From: Betaproteobacteria bacterium UBA931
Lineage (GTDB): Bacteria > Pseudomonadota > Gammaproteobacteria > Burkholderiales > Casimicrobiaceae
DNA: 6,767 nt
NCBI GenBank assembly: GCA_002293615.1
Contig: DBDN01000029.1
Location: 4,667-11,433, forward strand
Direction of reading: 5' to 3'
Numbering within the stretch: position 1 is the first letter of the stretch; each line of letters begins with the position of its first letter. The translations under genes and the position numbers were made by a program. Shown here in pieces: positions 5,257-6,767 of this stretch. Below the pieces are notes generated by a model. It had not been told where the DNA came from and did no database searches. It saw only the letters and a program-made list of their open reading frames with translations.

Positions 5257-6767
5257 TTATTCTTCAACCACGCAGTCAATAAAATAACGTTTCTTGCCGC
5301 CAACCATTTCCATCACCAAACCGTGAATATCGGTTTCAAATCCTGGAAAACGGTGGTTGAGCTCCCGGGCAAATTGCAGATAGCGCACGATTTCCTTGTT
5401 GAAACGTTCCCCAGGAATCAACAGCGGAATCCCCGGCGGATAAGGTGTTACCAGCATTGCGGTAACGCGCCCTTCCAGATCGTTGATCATCACCCGCTCA
5501 ACTTTCCGATGCGCCATCTTTGCCCACGCCTGATCGGGACGCATGGCCGGCTCCATGGGCGATAAATACATTTCAGTCGTCAGCCGCGCAACATCATATT
5601 CCTTATAAAAATCGTGAAGCTGCTGACAAAGGTCGCGCAGCCCCATTTTTTCGTAAAGCGGATGCTTTGCCACGAACTCGGGCATGATGCGCCACAGCGG
5701 ATAGTTACTGTCGTAAGCATCTTTAAACTGCTGCAATTCGGTCACCATCGTATTCCATCGGCCTTTGGTAATACCGATGGTGAACATGATAAACAAGGAA
5801 TAAAGCCCTGTTTTTTCAACAATGATTCCATGTTCGGCCAAATATTTGTTCAAAACGCCTGCCGGAATCCCCCAATCGGAAAATGAACCGTCAACGTCTA
5901 ACCCGGGCGTAATCAACGTGGCCTTGATCGGATCGAGCATATTGAAATTCGGCGCCAGATCGCCAAAGCCGTGCCAACGTTCGTCGGCGTGCAGCATCCA
6001 GTCGCTCGGTTCGCCGACGCCGCCTTCGGGCAGATGTTCCGGCCCCCACACTTTGAACCACCAGTCATTTTGGGTCGCCGCCCACTCCTTGCCGACCTTG
6101 CGCATCGCCCGGCGAAATTCCATCGCCTCCTGCAATGATTCTTCCAAAAGCGCGGTACCGCCCGGCGGCTCCATCATCGCTGCCGCCACATCGCACGACG
6201 CGATAATCGCGTATTGTGGGCTGGTCGATGTGTGCATCAGATACGCTTCGTTGAAGCGATGCAAATCCAATTTTCGCGTCTGCGCGTTCTGCACCAGGAT
6301 CTGCGACGCCTGCGATAAGCCGGCGAGTAATTTGTGCGTCGATTGCGTTGAGAAAACCATCGATTTATGGCAACGCGTACGCCCTTCGCCGATTGCGTGA
6401 TAGTCGCCGTAAAAATCATGAAATGCCGCATGCGGCAGCCACGCTTCGTCAAAATGCAATACGTCTATCTTCCCGTCCAGCGCGCTTTTGATTTCTTCGA
6501 CGTTATATAAAATACCGTCGTAAGTGCTTTGTGTGATCGTCAATACGCGCGGCCGCGCGTCTTTATTCGTTGCAAACGGGTGCGCGTCGATTTTTTTCTT
6601 GATATTCGCCCATGAAAATTCTTCTTTGGGAATGGGGCCGATAATGCCGTAATGGTTGCGTGTCGGCATCAAAAACACCGGTACCGCGCCGGTCATAATG
6701 ATCGCGTGCAGAATCGATTTATGGCAATTGCGGTCAACCACGACGATATCGCCGGGCGCCACGGTTT
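5257..6767 (-). CDS. Orn/Lys/Arg decarboxylase (PLP-dependent, AdiA/LdcI type), N-terminus off the window
   Basis: This is a fold-type I PLP decarboxylase that removes CO2 from a basic amino acid (lysine, arginine or ornithine) to give cadaverine, agmatine or putrescine. It consumes a cytoplasmic proton. The frame is open to the right edge. The GTG at 6762-6760 is an interior Val, so about 250 residues (N-terminal wing domain and start of the core) are missing from a family length near 750. Numbering from that Val: His14 in DRNCHKS is the PLP-stacking His. HFDEAW (103-108) carries the Asp that pairs with the pyridine nitrogen. STHKLLAGLSQAS (141-153) carries the Schiff-base Lys144, with its codon at 6333-6331. 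The core continues through WHGFGDL (263-269) and SDWGIPA (295-301), then the C-terminal domain with TPYPPGIPLLIPGE (439-452) and FPGFETDIHG (472-481). The C-terminal blocks seem closer to arginine-type enzymes than to CadA, but substrate cannot be fixed by eye. No antiporter (cadB, adiC, potE) lies downstream. Confidence 0.95.
   Translation of the reverse strand, partial: TVAPGDIVVVDRNCHKSILHAIIMTGAVPVFLMPTRNHYGIIGPIPKEEFSWANIKKKIDAHPFATNKDARPRVLTITQSTYDGILYNVEEIKSALDGKIDVLHFDEAWLPHAAFHDFYGDYHAIGEGRTRCHKSMVFSTQSTHKLLAGLSQASQILVQNAQTRKLDLHRFNEAYLMHTSTSPQYAIIASCDVAAAMMEPPGGTALLEESLQEAMEFRRAMRKVGKEWAATQNDWWFKVWGPEHLPEGGVGEPSDWMLHADERWHGFGDLAPNFNMLDPIKATLITPGLDVDGSFSDWGIPAGVLNKYLAEHGIIVEKTGLYSLFIMFTIGITKGRWNTMVTELQQFKDAYDSNYPLWRIMPEFVAKHPLYEKMGLRDLCQQLHDFYKEYDVARLTTEMYLSPMEPAMRPDQAWAKMAHRKVERVMINDLEGRVTAMLVTPYPPGIPLLIPGERFNKEIVRYLQFARELNHRFPGFETDIHGLVMEMVGGKKRYFIDCVVEE

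Noticed and set aside
6760..6762. GTG as the start codon of the decarboxylase
   Set aside because: The frame is open beyond it to the window edge, and the residues after it (APGDIVVVDRNCHKS) are interior core sequence of the family.

Overview
The window looks like a stretch of bacterial chromosome with moderately high GC coding sequence. I see no transposase, integrase, phage gene, CRISPR array, tRNA or rRNA. The protein types fit a proteobacterium, most likely a betaproteobacterium. These are a GTP-type PEP carboxykinase, a full-length PLP-dependent Orn/Lys/Arg decarboxylase of the inducible type, a second-type EF-G, and a UPF0210/DUF711 protein. The taxonomic call is inference from protein style only.

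There are four genes in alternating orientation. The left edge holds the C-terminal 253 residues of a UPF0210 (DUF711, 'PFL family') protein on the plus strand. It converges on pckG (minus strand, 615 aa, complete), which ends in a clear intrinsic terminator just past its stop codon. A 375-bp divergent intergenic region separates pckG from a plus-strand EF-G-like GTPase gene (3086-5140, 684 aa). This region must hold both promoters and contains a perfect 18-bp dyad. The EF-G-like gene converges on the C-terminal two thirds of an Orn/Lys/Arg decarboxylase on the minus strand, which runs off the right edge. A strong hairpin with T-rich flanks on both sides sits between these two convergent genes and probably ends transcription from both.

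No two genes here are co-oriented neighbours, so there is no operon evidence and no clear shared pathway. PckG serves gluconeogenesis or anaplerosis. The decarboxylase serves acid resistance or polyamine supply. The EF-G-like protein is a ribosome-associated translational GTPase of uncertain role. The UPF0210 protein is uncharacterised. I did not find a new multi-gene system. The parts most worth a second look are the EF-G-like protein, whose GTPase motifs depart from canonical EF-G, and the long leader in front of it.
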